DNA of 64,000 nt, from assembly GCF_007421925.1 (NCBI RefSeq), contig NZ_QMDX01000002.1, forward strand, positions 248,001 to 312,000. The letters are read 5' to 3'. Shown here one piece after another: positions 17,684 to 26,392 of this stretch; the first letter of the stretch is position 1, and every line of letters begins with the position of its first letter. The notes under the pieces are model-generated. The model had not been told where the DNA came from and did no database searches. It saw only the letters and a program-made list of their open reading frames with translations. The DNA comes from Haloglomus irregulare. GTDB taxonomy: Archaea; Halobacteriota; Halobacteria; Halobacteriales; Haloarculaceae. The position numbers were made by a program, and so were the translations under genes.

Positions 17684-18733
17684 TCAGTCGCCGCCGTCGG
17701 CATGCACCGCGGCCGGCTCCGGGTCGGGGTCGACGCCCTCGTCGAGCGCCGCGCCGAGGTCGTACTCGCTCCCGGTGAGGACGTAGAGCAGGTCCTCGAC
17801 GACCGTCAGCACCTCCGGGAGCTCCCGGACTACGAGCCACGTGACGGCGACCAGCGCGAGGACGGACAGCGACTGGGCGAGTACGCGGTCCGCGAGGAAG
17901 TACGACACCATCCGCGGGTCGCTCGTCCCGAACAGGGCCATGACCTCCGGGACGAGGACCTGCAGCCGCTGCTGGCCGAAGGTCAGCCCGATGAAGACGT
18001 TGCGGACGAGGTTGAGCGCGTAGATGACCGGGACCGAGACGGTGAACGCGCGGAGTTTCCGACGGAGCGGGGCCCGGACGGCGGCGATCAGGCCGGCGAA
18101 GATGGCCATGCTCCCCAGCCCCGTACAGGCGAGCTGGATGGTGTAGGTGATGGGGTCGGTCCCCTCGCGGAGGAAGAAGAACGTGTTGCGGTAGTCGTAG
18201 TAGCCCGCGCCGTCGCGGAAGGCCCGGGCGCGGGCGCCGGACCAGTCGTACTGTGCGGCGATGCGGCCGGTCGCCTCCGTCCAGGTCAGGACGGTCGGGT
18301 CCTGGCCGAGCAGCGCCATCAGGAACTCCGTCTGCATCGTGACGGTCCTGATGAGCGGTCGCCGGAGGACCGCGAGCGCCTCGAACGGCATGAACACCAC
18401 CCCCATGACGCCGACGGCCCGCGAGAGGACGAACAGCGAGTCCCGGCCCCGGTAGAGCAGGAGGCCGACGTACGCCGACAGCGGGACGGCCGCGAGACTG
18501 CCGACGCCCTCGATGAGCGACCTCTGCTCGAACGCGAAGTGATGGACCAGCGTGAGCCAGAACAGGGCGAACAGGAGCCATGCCGCGGCGAGGACGTAGC
18601 GTGCGGGCTCGCGGGCTCGGAGCTCCAGCAGGCTGCCGCCGACGAAGGCGCCCACGACGAGCCATGCGAGCGGGTCGGAGAGGGCACCAAGCGCGGCGAA
18701 CGCGCCGAGCGCGGCCTCGACCGGTCCCGTCAT
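17684..18733 (-). CDS. artA: Archaeosortase A, paralogue 1
   Basis: 349 residues with eight or more helices. Key motifs: LACTGLGSMAIFAG (Cys203), VRAPLRRKL, SVPVIYALNLVRN (Arg244) and LADRVLAQS (Arg283). The Cys-Arg spacing of 41 and Arg-Arg spacing of 39 equal those of the proposed catalytic C173, R214 and R253 of Haloferax volcanii ArtA, as I recall them. Archaeosortase A removes the C-terminal PGF-CTERM tripartite signal and enables attachment of the protein to an archaeal lipid. It lies directly after a second archaeosortase gene (97 bp gap). The polar C-terminal tail is variable. Confidence 0.9.
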   Translation of the reverse strand: MTGPVEAALGAFAALGALSDPLAWLVVGAFVGGSLLELRAREPARYVLAAAWLLFALFWLTLVHHFAFEQRSLIEGVGSLAAVPLSAYVGLLLYRGRDSLFVLSRAVGVMGVVFMPFEALAVLRRPLIRTVTMQTEFLMALLGQDPTVLTWTEATGRIAAQYDWSGARARAFRDGAGYYDYRNTFFFLREGTDPITYTIQLACTGLGSMAIFAGLIAAVRAPLRRKLRAFTVSVPVIYALNLVRNVFIGLTFGQQRLQVLVPEVMALFGTSDPRMVSYFLADRVLAQSLSVLALVAVTWLVVRELPEVLTVVEDLLYVLTGSEYDLGAALDEGVDPDPEPAAVHADGGD

Positions 18734-18830
18734 CGCGCCCCTTTAGGAGAATCCGCCGCATAGCTCTTGTCGTGAGTCCGTGCCGTCGGACCGGACCGGA
18801 CGACCCGACGCACGGGCACGCCCCCGGTCA

Positions 18831-19790
18831 TCAGTCGTCGTCCCGGGCCGGACCGACCGGACCGGGGTCGGGGTCGGGGGTGGTCGGCTCCGTCTGGCCA
18901 TCGTCGTCCAGGCCGAGCGTCTCCGCGACCTGGAACTCGCGATGGGTGAGCACGTACAGCGCGTCGTCGAGCACGGTCGCGAGTTCGGGCAGCACCCGGA
19001 CGACGGGGTAGGTGATGAGCAGCAGGGCGGCGACGGAGGCCGACTGTGCGAGCACCTTGTCGGCGAGGTAGAAGGAGACGAGCCCCTCGTCCCCCGGCGG
19101 GATACCGAACAGCGCCGTCAGCTGTGGGACGGCGACCTGGAACCACTGCTTCCCGAAGGCGACCGCGATGAACGCGTTCCGGACCAGGTTCAGCACCCAG
19201 ATGACCGGGACCGAGAGGGCGAGTGCGGCCAGCTTCCGGCGCAGCGGCGCCCGGACGGCGGCGATGACCCCGGCGAAGATGGCCATGCTCCCCAGGCCCG
19301 TGCAGGCGAGGATGATGAACGTCTCGTAGCGGTGGCCGCCGGTGGTGAAGACGAAGGTGTTCCGGAGCCCCTTGTCGCCGGCCGTGACCATGGGGTCGTA
19401 GCCGGCGAGGCGGATGAGGAAGTCGACCTGTGCCGTGGTGGTCTCGACGAGCGGGCCGTAGAGCCACGGGATGGTCGTCGCGGGGAGGTAGATGAGCCCC
19501 ATCACGGCGACCCCGCGGGTGATGACGAGCAGCGACTCCCGCCCCCGGTAGAGCAGGTAGGCGGCCGAGAGCGACGCCGGCACGCCGAGCGCGCTGAGGA
19601 CACCCTCGATGGCGCTCTTCTCGACGAGCAGGAACTGCGGGATGAGCGCGAGCCAGAAGACGGCGAACAGGACCCAGGCGCCGGCGGCGACGAAGCGTGC
19701 GGTCCGGCGGTCCCGCGCCTCGGCGAGGACGGCGGCGACGAACGCGGCGACGGCCAGCCACGCGAGCGGGTCGGCCGGTCCCTGCGGCAT
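18831..19790 (-). CDS. artA: Archaeosortase A, paralogue 2
   Basis: 319 residues, same topology as its tandem neighbour, with long identical blocks (LACTGLGSMAIFAG, AAVRAPLRRKL, SVPVI, NLVRN). Cys163 and Arg204 keep the 41-residue spacing. In the third basic motif this copy reads YLADKVLAQS, with Lys245 where paralogue 1 has Arg283, and a two-residue longer loop before it. It also lacks about 30 residues in the extracytoplasmic loop. A TATA-like GTATATCC on the minus strand near 19820 suggests its own promoter. Could process a different signal or be impaired. Confidence 0.88.
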   Translation of the reverse strand: MPQGPADPLAWLAVAAFVAAVLAEARDRRTARFVAAGAWVLFAVFWLALIPQFLLVEKSAIEGVLSALGVPASLSAAYLLYRGRESLLVITRGVAVMGLIYLPATTIPWLYGPLVETTTAQVDFLIRLAGYDPMVTAGDKGLRNTFVFTTGGHRYETFIILACTGLGSMAIFAGVIAAVRAPLRRKLAALALSVPVIWVLNLVRNAFIAVAFGKQWFQVAVPQLTALFGIPPGDEGLVSFYLADKVLAQSASVAALLLITYPVVRVLPELATVLDDALYVLTHREFQVAETLGLDDDGQTEPTTPDPDPGPVGPARDDD

Positions 19791-19845
19791 GTCCGAACCG
19801 TTGTCGTGCCCGGATATACCGCTTGTGGCTGGGGGCGCGGGGCGC

Positions 19846-21354
19846 TCACGCCCGGCAGCGGTAGGTCCCGAGGCCGACGCGCCGGGTCTCGGTCGGCCCG
19901 TCCAGCCGGACCGGCCGCTCGACGTAGGTCACGGAGACGTTCAGCGGCGTCGTCCCGTGACGGGCGGCCGTCCGCCGGCAGAGGTAGGCGCCGAACTCGT
20001 CGCGGAGCTCGGCCCCGCCGGGCCGGCGCAGGTCGAGCAGGTAGACCAGCCACCGGTGGGTCGGGAAGGTCGCGGCGGTGTCGGGCGGCGGGGCCCACGA
20101 GACCGCGCCGCCGTTCCAGGCGTCGACCCGCTCGCCGGACGGCAGCGTCGCCGGCGCGACGTACCAGCCGTCGACCCGGCGGGGCTCCGGCGCGAACATG
20201 TCCCAGCGGTACTCCCGGCTGACGTCCCGGACCTCCGCGGGTGCGGGCGCGGCGCCGACGGAGACGGCGTTCCAGGCCAGGACCGTCACGAGCAGTACGG
20301 CCGCGACGACGGCCGCGACGCGCCGCGCCGCCGTCCGCAGGTCGTCGCCGAGGCTCGGCTCGGGGCCACGCGGAAGCCGCGCCGCCAGCCCCCGGGCGGC
20401 CCGCCCGACACGGGTACGGCGCTCGGCCGGGACGACCGCCCGGACACGGCGCCCGGCGGCGTCCCAGACCACGGAGGGGAGGAAGGGCAACAGCGCCGCC
20501 ATCGAGACGAAGGCGAACGGGCCGAGCCGCAGCGTGGGCGCCATCCCGAGGTGCCCGGCGCCGAGGGCCGCCGCGAGCAGCGCCCGCGGCCAGCCCCGCA
20601 CGACGAGCAGGAGCGGCGACAGGACGAGCAGTCCGAGCCAGACGTGACCCAGCGCCGAGAGGAGCGGGCCCTGTCCGGCGAGCACGCCGCCCAGCCACAG
20701 GGTCAGATGGTCGATGCCGAAGACGTACCGGACGGCCGTCCCGTCCAGCCATGCGCCGCCGCGGAGCTTGATGACCGCGTTGACGACGTAGAGGATGACG
20801 ACCTGGACGAGCAGGGCGGCCGTCGCGACGCCGGCGACGCTCCCCGCCCCTCGGCTCCCGTCCGCACCGTCCTCGCCGACCCGGCCGACCGCGTCGACCG
20901 ACCAGACGCCACCGAGCGGGAGGAAGAGGCCCCAGAACAGCAGCCGGCGGAGCAGCGAGTCGCCGGCGTTCAACAGCAGCGGGTTGCGTGCGTGCAGTGA
21001 GACCAGCAGTAGCCACGAGACGACGGCCGCGAGCCGGGTCCGGTAGCCGGCGGCGAGCGCGAGCGCGGCGACGGCGGCGAGGCCGAACAGGGCGACCTGG
21101 AGCGCGAACCCGCCCGAGAGCGCGTGCAGCGAGAGATCCGCCAGCGGGCCGTACGTCTCCCGGAGCGCCGTCCGTGGCAGGACGCCGCGGTCCGTGTAGT
21201 GGGCACCGAGCGCCCGCGCGCGGAGCGCGAGGTCCGCGACGAGCAGCAGGCCGAGCGCGACCCGGAGCGCCGCCAGCGCCCGCCGGTCGACGGCGACGCG
21301 TCCGACCAGTGCGCCGGGAGCGCGGGCCGGGCGGCTCGGGTCACGGTCGCTCAT
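19846..21354 (-). CDS. HTTM-domain (vitamin-K gamma-carboxylase-like) membrane protein
   Basis: 502 residues from the ATG at 21354. The N-terminal 300 residues form the HTTM domain: RVALGLLLVADLALRARAL, HYTDRGVLPRTAL, LLLVSLHARNPLLLNAGDSLLRRLLFWGLFLPLG and VIKLRGGAWLDGTAVRYVFG. These match the membrane part of vitamin-K-dependent gamma-glutamyl carboxylases. The C-terminal part (REYRWDMFAPEPRRVDGWYV) is the usual extracytoplasmic beta-rich domain. No carboxylase chemistry is shown for archaeal forms. It follows the Tat-type gene after 13 bp, so the pair is an operon, and precedes the archaeosortases. Confidence 0.87.
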   Translation of the reverse strand: MSDRDPSRPARAPGALVGRVAVDRRALAALRVALGLLLVADLALRARALGAHYTDRGVLPRTALRETYGPLADLSLHALSGGFALQVALFGLAAVAALALAAGYRTRLAAVVSWLLLVSLHARNPLLLNAGDSLLRRLLFWGLFLPLGGVWSVDAVGRVGEDGADGSRGAGSVAGVATAALLVQVVILYVVNAVIKLRGGAWLDGTAVRYVFGIDHLTLWLGGVLAGQGPLLSALGHVWLGLLVLSPLLLVVRGWPRALLAAALGAGHLGMAPTLRLGPFAFVSMAALLPFLPSVVWDAAGRRVRAVVPAERRTRVGRAARGLAARLPRGPEPSLGDDLRTAARRVAAVVAAVLLVTVLAWNAVSVGAAPAPAEVRDVSREYRWDMFAPEPRRVDGWYVAPATLPSGERVDAWNGGAVSWAPPPDTAATFPTHRWLVYLLDLRRPGGAELRDEFGAYLCRRTAARHGTTPLNVSVTYVERPVRLDGPTETRRVGLGTYRCRA

Positions 21355-21367
21355 GGGCCCGGCCCGC

Positions 21368-22441
21368 TCACCTGTCCTGCCACCACGCCAGCTCCCGGGC
21401 ACGGTGGCGCGAGTTGTACGCCTCCAGCCCCTCCCCGAGCACGCCGCGCAGGTTCAGGTCGTCGTACAGCGTCGAATGGGTGTAGTCGAGGAAGGCGATG
21501 GGGGCGACCAGTTCCCCGTCCCGGCGGGTGACGCTGGCGACCGCGGTGTAGTTGTGCCGGTGACGCGGGTCGAACGCGATGACGCTGGCGACCGGCGGGG
21601 ACTGCGCCAGCACGGAGGGGGCGTGGAACGCCTCGATGGAGCGGTGCGTGAGCTCCTGGCAGAACATCCCGTCGGTGCGGCCCTCGACGAGCGCCTCGAA
21701 GGAGGTGTCAGACCGGAGGTACTTGCGGATCTCGACCGTGTCGAGGAGGACGTTGAACTAGATGGCGCCGGCGACGTACCGCGGCACGTCGTAGTAGGTC
21801 GTCTCCCGGAACGCCCCGGCCAGCGCGTAGGCGGTCGCGACGGGGTCGGTCGGGTCCGCGCCGGTGAACGCGGCCACCGTCTCCGGGTCGCCGTCGGTGT
21901 AGCCTGCCCGGAGGAGTCCCGTGGCGACCGGGCGCGGGGTCCCCTCGGCGACCGTCCCGCGGAACGCGTCGAACTCGACCGGCTCCCACCGCACGTCGCC
22001 ACGACGGAGGGCCAGTACGTCCGCGACCGCGGTCTCGACGGTATCGGGGTCGACGGCGACCGCGGCGGCCGCCTCCCGGGCCAGCGCGGGCGTCGTCCCC
22101 GTGAGCGGGAGTCGCCGGACGCCGTCACCCCGGACGGACAGCCGGTCGCCGCCGCGGTCGATGCGGAGCCGGCCGCCCGGGACCGGCGCCTCCCGGGGGA
22201 GCTCCAGGAACGGCTCGGAGGCGATGTCGCCGATGGACTGCTGGGTGAGGTTCGTCCCGGAGACGACGCCGTAGCCGAGCACGACGTTGTTGCCGGCGAC
22301 CGCGGTGCCGACACCGGCCGTCGCGGCGCCCGCCCGCTTGAGCCAGGCGCGTCGGCCCAACCGCCCGTCGGCCGCCGGGTGCCAGGACTCGTCGGCGGCG
22401 CGGTCGCGTGTCAGTCGGCGGAGCGCGGCCCGACGGTTCAC
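21368..22441 (-). pseudogene. Tat-type secreted partner of the HTTM protein, interrupted by an in-frame TAG
   Basis: The frame opens at a GTG (22441, VNRRAALRRL) 25-30 bp after a TATA-like AAGATACTT on the minus strand. A twin-arginine signal follows (GRRAWLKRAGAATAGVG, near residues 32-48). At codon 228 (21758-21760) the frame meets TAG after YVAGAI, then continues unbroken for 130 codons: FNVLLDTVEIRKYLRSDTSF, MFCQELTHRSIEAFH, FLDYTHSTLYDDLNL. Codon use and acidity are the same on both sides, so this is one gene of about 357 codons with a nonsense change or a base error. It is 13 bp upstream of the HTTM gene; function unknown. Confidence 0.75.
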
Positions 22442-22560
22442 GCCGCGGCGTCGGCTCGGCGGGGACAAGTATCTTGCCCGGTCGTCCTCCGCCAGCCCCC
22501 CGGCTGGCCACGACCGCTGCGACCCACCCGTTTTTGCGCCACGCGCCCCTCGGGGCTGGT

Positions 22561-23796
22561 ATGAGCGACCTGCACGAGCACGGGTTCAAGAAGGTCACCA
22601 GGGTCGAGGCCGCCCGCGAGCGGCTCCGGGGGGCCGTGACGGCCCACTCCCGGACGGACACGCTCGACCTGTCCGTCGCCGAGGGGCGCGCGCTGGCCGA
22701 GCCGGTCGATGCCCGGCACGCGGTGCCGGACTACCACCGAGCCGCGATGGACGGCTTCGCCGTCCGCGCCGGTGACACCGTCGGTGCGAGCGACCGGGCC
22801 CCCGAAATCCTCCGCGAGGTCGGCACCGACGGGGAGCCGGCCGAGGCGTCCGTCGGCCCGGGCGAAGCCACCCGTGTCCACACCGGCAGCGCGCTGCCCG
22901 ACGGCGCCGACGCGGTCGTGATGGTCGAGCATACCGACCGCTTCGCCGGCGAGGTGGAGGTGTTCGACGCGGTCGCCGAGGGGGAGAACGTCGCGCCGCC
23001 GGGTGAGGACGTCGAACAGGGCCAGCGGCTCTACGACGCCGGCCATCAGCTCCGACCCTCCGATATGGGTCTGCTGAAGTCCTGTGGCGTCCGCCGGGTC
23101 CGGGCCTACGAGCGCCCGACCGTCGGCGTCATCCCCACCGGCGAGGAGGTCGTCGAGCGCGACCCCGGCCCGGGCGAGGTGGTCGAGACGAACGGGCTCA
23201 CGATCTCGCGCTACGTCGAGCGCTGGGGCGGCGCCGCGAAATACCGGAACGTCGTCACCGACGACGAGGAGGCGCTCCGGGCCGCCGTCGAGCGCGACCT
23301 CACGAAGGACCTGATCGTCACCACCGGCGGCTCCTCCGTCGGCGAGCGCGACCTCATCCCGGGCGTCGTCGACCGCCTGGGCGAGGTGCTGGTCCACGGC
23401 GTGGCGCTGAAACCCGGCCACCCCTTCGGCTTCGGGGTCGTCCGGGACACCCCGGTCCTGATGCTCCCCGGCTATCCGGTCGCCTGCATCGTCAACGCCG
23501 TCCAGTTCCTCCGCCCCGCCATCAAGTGGGCCGGTAACCTGCCGCTGCACGACCACCCGACCCGGGAGGCGACGCTGACGCGGAAGGTCCCCAGCGAACC
23601 CGGAACCCGGACCTTCGCGCGGGTCACGGTCGAACGGGGCGAGGACGGACTGGAAGCGACGCCGACGCGCGCCTCGGGGTCGGGCGTGTTGTCGTCCGTG
23701 GCGCTCGCCGATGGCTGGGTCGTCGTGCCCGAACGGACGGAGGGCTACGCTGAGGGTGACGCCGTTTCCGTCGAGGACTGGGAGTATTACGCGTAG
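22561..23796 (+). CDS. moeA: Molybdopterin molybdenumtransferase MoeA
   Basis: 411 residues from the ATG at 22561. MoeA domains are clear: domain III start PVDARHAVPDYHRAAMDGFAVRA, LPDGADAVVMVEHT, then the MPT-binding domain with GVIPTGEEVV, ETNGLTIS, VTTGGSSVGERDL and MLPGYPVACIVNAVQFLRP, and the C-terminal beta barrel. It inserts molybdate (or tungstate) into adenylylated molybdopterin. A divergent promoter region of 119 bp is shared with the Tat-type gene. Another cofactor gene, MoaE-like, lies 2.6 kb on. Confidence 0.94.
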   Translation: MSDLHEHGFKKVTRVEAARERLRGAVTAHSRTDTLDLSVAEGRALAEPVDARHAVPDYHRAAMDGFAVRAGDTVGASDRAPEILREVGTDGEPAEASVGPGEATRVHTGSALPDGADAVVMVEHTDRFAGEVEVFDAVAEGENVAPPGEDVEQGQRLYDAGHQLRPSDMGLLKSCGVRRVRAYERPTVGVIPTGEEVVERDPGPGEVVETNGLTISRYVERWGGAAKYRNVVTDDEEALRAAVERDLTKDLIVTTGGSSVGERDLIPGVVDRLGEVLVHGVALKPGHPFGFGVVRDTPVLMLPGYPVACIVNAVQFLRPAIKWAGNLPLHDHPTREATLTRKVPSEPGTRTFARVTVERGEDGLEATPTRASGSGVLSSVALADGWVVVPERTEGYAEGDAVSVEDWEYYA

Positions 23797-23810
23797 CTCT
23801 ACTTTTCGAG

Positions 23811-23823
23811 CCGAACGGTTCGG
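23811..23823. terminator. Inverted repeat between convergent moeA and lysS
   Basis: CCGAAC and GTTCGG flank a single G, just after a short T run (ACTTTTC) that follows the moeA stop. It lies in the 73-bp gap between the convergent moeA and lysS ends. Archaeal termination depends mainly on T runs, so the T-rich stretch may matter more than the stem. Function is inferred. Confidence 0.3.
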
Positions 23824-23869
23824 ATAGTCGGATTATCGGGGCAGCCGCCGACCGACCGAACGGAGCCCG

Positions 23870-25609
23870 CTACCCTTCCAGCCGCAGCCGTCGGACGACG
23901 AACGCGCTGTCGAGCGCAGCGAGGAAGGGCCCCAGCCGCGGGCCCTGGTCCTCGTCGAGGAACAGCCGGTAGCCGGCGGTGAAGAAGTCCCCCACGTCGA
24001 CGCCGTGGTCGCGGGCGGTCCCGTAGATGGCTTCCTGAAGCGCCTCGTCGTCGGGGTCGTCGGCCTCGATGCGGTCCGCGAGGTCCGCGAGCGCGGCGGT
24101 GGTGTCGTCGTCGAACTCCACCGCGGGGAGGGTCTCGGCGAGCCGGTAGTTGTACGCGTTGTCCGTCCGGACGGCCCAGTTCCGGGCGAGCGGGACGCGG
24201 TCGAGCGCGTCCGCGACGGCCCACTCGGGCGTCCCCTCGGGGATGTGCCCGGAGCGGCGGGCCATCGTCTCCCGGAGGTCGGTGTCGTCGGTCATCCCGA
24301 GGACGGCAGCGAAGGTGTAGGCGATACGAACCCGTTCCGGGCGGACCGCGTCGACGACGAAGGGGTAGACGCGTGCGGCGCGTTCGCGCTCCGTCTCGGG
24401 GGCCTCGACCTCGCCGAGGATGACCTGCTCGAAGCGGTCGAACTCGTCGACGAGCTGGTCCAGCGTCGTGATGTCGAAGTCCCGGGCGCGCTTGGGATCC
24501 TTCGCGAAGAAGAAGTGGACGACCTCGCGTTCCAGCAGGTCCAGTACCTCGCCCGCGAGGACGACGTTGCCGGCGGAGGAGGAGAACGGCTCCCCGTTGA
24601 GGGTGAACCACTCGTACACCATCGGGACGGGCGGGCGGTCGCCGAAGACGGCGCGGGCGATGTGGTCGCCGGAGGGCCAGGAGCCCTCGGCGTGGTCCTT
24701 CCCGAACGGCTCGAAGTCGACGCCGAGGACGCGCCACTGTGCCGGCCACTCGAACCGCCAGGGGAGCTTCCCCTCACGGAACGTCGCGGTCCCCTCGTGG
24801 CCACAGCCCCCGATGGTGGTGTCGCCGGCCTCCATCTCCGTACAGCGGTAGTCGACGGTGCCCGCCTCGAGGTCGATCCCGGTGACCGTCTCGGTCACCG
24901 TCCCGCACTCCGCACAGATGGGGTTGAACGGGACGTAGTCGGCGTCGACCTTGTTCTGGTAGTTCGCCAGCACCTCGCGGGCCCGGTCCGCGTTCGCGAG
25001 GACGTGCCGCGTGGCGTCCTCCAGCCGGCCGGACTCGTACAGTTCGGTGTTGGAGACGATTTCGATGTCGACACCCAGCTGCTCGGCCGAGCGCCGGATG
25101 AGCTCCGAGAAGTGGTCGCCGTAGGAGTCACAACAGCCGAAGGGGTCCGGGATCGCCGTGTACGGTTTGCCGAGGTTCCGGCCGAGCGCGCCCGCGTCCT
25201 CGACCTCGCCGAGGCCGACCACGTTCCCGTCGAGGTCGGCCAGCTTCCGGGGGACCTTCCGCAGCGGGTCGCGGTCGTCCGTGGTGAAGACCTGCCGGAC
25301 CTCGTGGCCCCGCTCGCGGAGCACCTCGGCGACGAAGTAGCCCCGCATCACCTCGTTCATGTTGCCCAGGTGGGGGACGCCGGACGGGGAGATGCCGCCC
25401 TTCACCACGATGGGGTCGTCGGGGTCGCGCTCGCCCGCCTCCTCCGCGGCCTCCACCCGGGCCTCGACGGCGTCGGCGGCGGCGTCCGCCCAGAACGCGT
25501 GCTGGCGGTCGCTCTCGGCGAGGGTGTGCGGCGAGCGCGCCTCGAACGCGTCGGCATCGAGCGGGACGTCGACGGTACCCGATGGCGCCGGGCCCGGCTC
25601 CTCGCTCAC
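23870..25609 (-). CDS. lysS: Lysyl-tRNA synthetase, class I
   Basis: 579 residues from a GTG at 25609 that overlaps the pyrH stop by four bases. Class I signature: HIGH-type motif ISPSGVPHLGN (about residues 73-83) and KMSKS-type motif GEPFSSSAGN; zinc-type Cys pairs appear in CAECGTV and GGCGHEG. This form of LysRS is typical of euryarchaea and unlike bacterial class II enzymes. It charges tRNA-Lys in the cytosol. The acidic N-terminal 20 residues are not conserved. Stop is TAG. Confidence 0.95.
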   Translation of the reverse strand: MSEEPGPAPSGTVDVPLDADAFEARSPHTLAESDRQHAFWADAAADAVEARVEAAEEAGERDPDDPIVVKGGISPSGVPHLGNMNEVMRGYFVAEVLRERGHEVRQVFTTDDRDPLRKVPRKLADLDGNVVGLGEVEDAGALGRNLGKPYTAIPDPFGCCDSYGDHFSELIRRSAEQLGVDIEIVSNTELYESGRLEDATRHVLANADRAREVLANYQNKVDADYVPFNPICAECGTVTETVTGIDLEAGTVDYRCTEMEAGDTTIGGCGHEGTATFREGKLPWRFEWPAQWRVLGVDFEPFGKDHAEGSWPSGDHIARAVFGDRPPVPMVYEWFTLNGEPFSSSAGNVVLAGEVLDLLEREVVHFFFAKDPKRARDFDITTLDQLVDEFDRFEQVILGEVEAPETERERAARVYPFVVDAVRPERVRIAYTFAAVLGMTDDTDLRETMARRSGHIPEGTPEWAVADALDRVPLARNWAVRTDNAYNYRLAETLPAVEFDDDTTAALADLADRIEADDPDDEALQEAIYGTARDHGVDVGDFFTAGYRLFLDEDQGPRLGPFLAALDSAFVVRRLRLEG

Positions 25610-26301
25610 GCCTCGCCCACCCCGTCGGGGACGACCTCGGTGCCCTCGAACTCGCCGTTCCGGACCGCCCGTCGGACCCGCTCGGGGTCCGCCCCGTCGA
25701 GGACGAGCGTCCGGATGCCGGAGCGCTGGACCAGCTTGGCCGCGAGCAGGTCGATGGGGGCGTTCGAGCCGGCCGAGCCGAGCGAGCCGCTCGCCGCGAC
25801 GAGCTCGACGAGGTCCGCGGCGGGGAGCCGGTCGTACCGCTCCGCGTCCGGGGATTCGTTGGGGTCGGCGTCGAACACGCCCGGAACCGACGTGGCGTAC
25901 ACCAGCAGATCGGCTTCGACGTACTCCGCGAGCGCGGCCGCGACGGCGTCGGTGGTCTGTCCCGGGACGACCCCGCCCATCACGACCAGCCCGTCCCGGC
26001 GGAGCGACTCCGCGGCGGCGTCGTACGCCTCGGGCGGTTTGACCGGCCCGTCCATCGCCGCGCCCAGGAGGCGGGCGTTGAGCCGGGTGACCCCGATGCC
26101 GAGCTGGTCCAGTTCGATCTCGTTCCCACCCAGCTCGCGGGCGGCGTCGATATACTCCCGTGCGACCCGCCCGCCGCCGACGACCGCGGCCACCTCGTGG
26201 TCCGCCGCGAGCGTCCCCAGCACGTCGCCGTATGCGGCGACCCGACCGGGTTCGAGGTCCGGGGCGAGGACGCTCCCGCCGACGGAGACGACTAGCTTCA
26301 T
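25606..26301 (-). CDS. pyrH: UMP kinase (archaeal type)
   Basis: 231 residues. Amino-acid-kinase fold: VVSVGGSVLAPDL at the N-terminus, VVGGGRVAREYI for phosphate binding, VVMGGVVPGQTTDAVAA, and LVYATSVPGVFDADPNESPDA. It phosphorylates UMP to UDP with ATP. Archaeal PyrH is shorter than the bacterial enzyme and lacks GTP control. Its stop overlaps the lysS GTG start, so UMP kinase and LysRS are translationally coupled. Confidence 0.94.
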   Translation of the reverse strand: MKLVVSVGGSVLAPDLEPGRVAAYGDVLGTLAADHEVAAVVGGGRVAREYIDAARELGGNEIELDQLGIGVTRLNARLLGAAMDGPVKPPEAYDAAAESLRRDGLVVMGGVVPGQTTDAVAAALAEYVEADLLVYATSVPGVFDADPNESPDAERYDRLPAADLVELVAASGSLGSAGSNAPIDLLAAKLVQRSGIRTLVLDGADPERVRRAVRNGEFEGTEVVPDGVGEA

Positions 26302-26392
26302 ACCCCGTCTGTACCCCCGGCTCGTCGGTTAACCTTCCGCTTACGCTCGACCGTCCGAGGGATACAAGCCGCCAGCCGTCCTGCCAACGGCC

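Noticed and set aside
15997-22441. TAG used as a sense codon (pyrrolysine or suppressor tRNA)
   Set aside because: Many intact genes in the window stop at TAG exactly at the family-typical C-terminus (btuD, bolA, dphB, lysS, moeA, rli, both 5963 and 36443 genes). Full recoding would add long tails. Nonsense mutation or base error is simpler.
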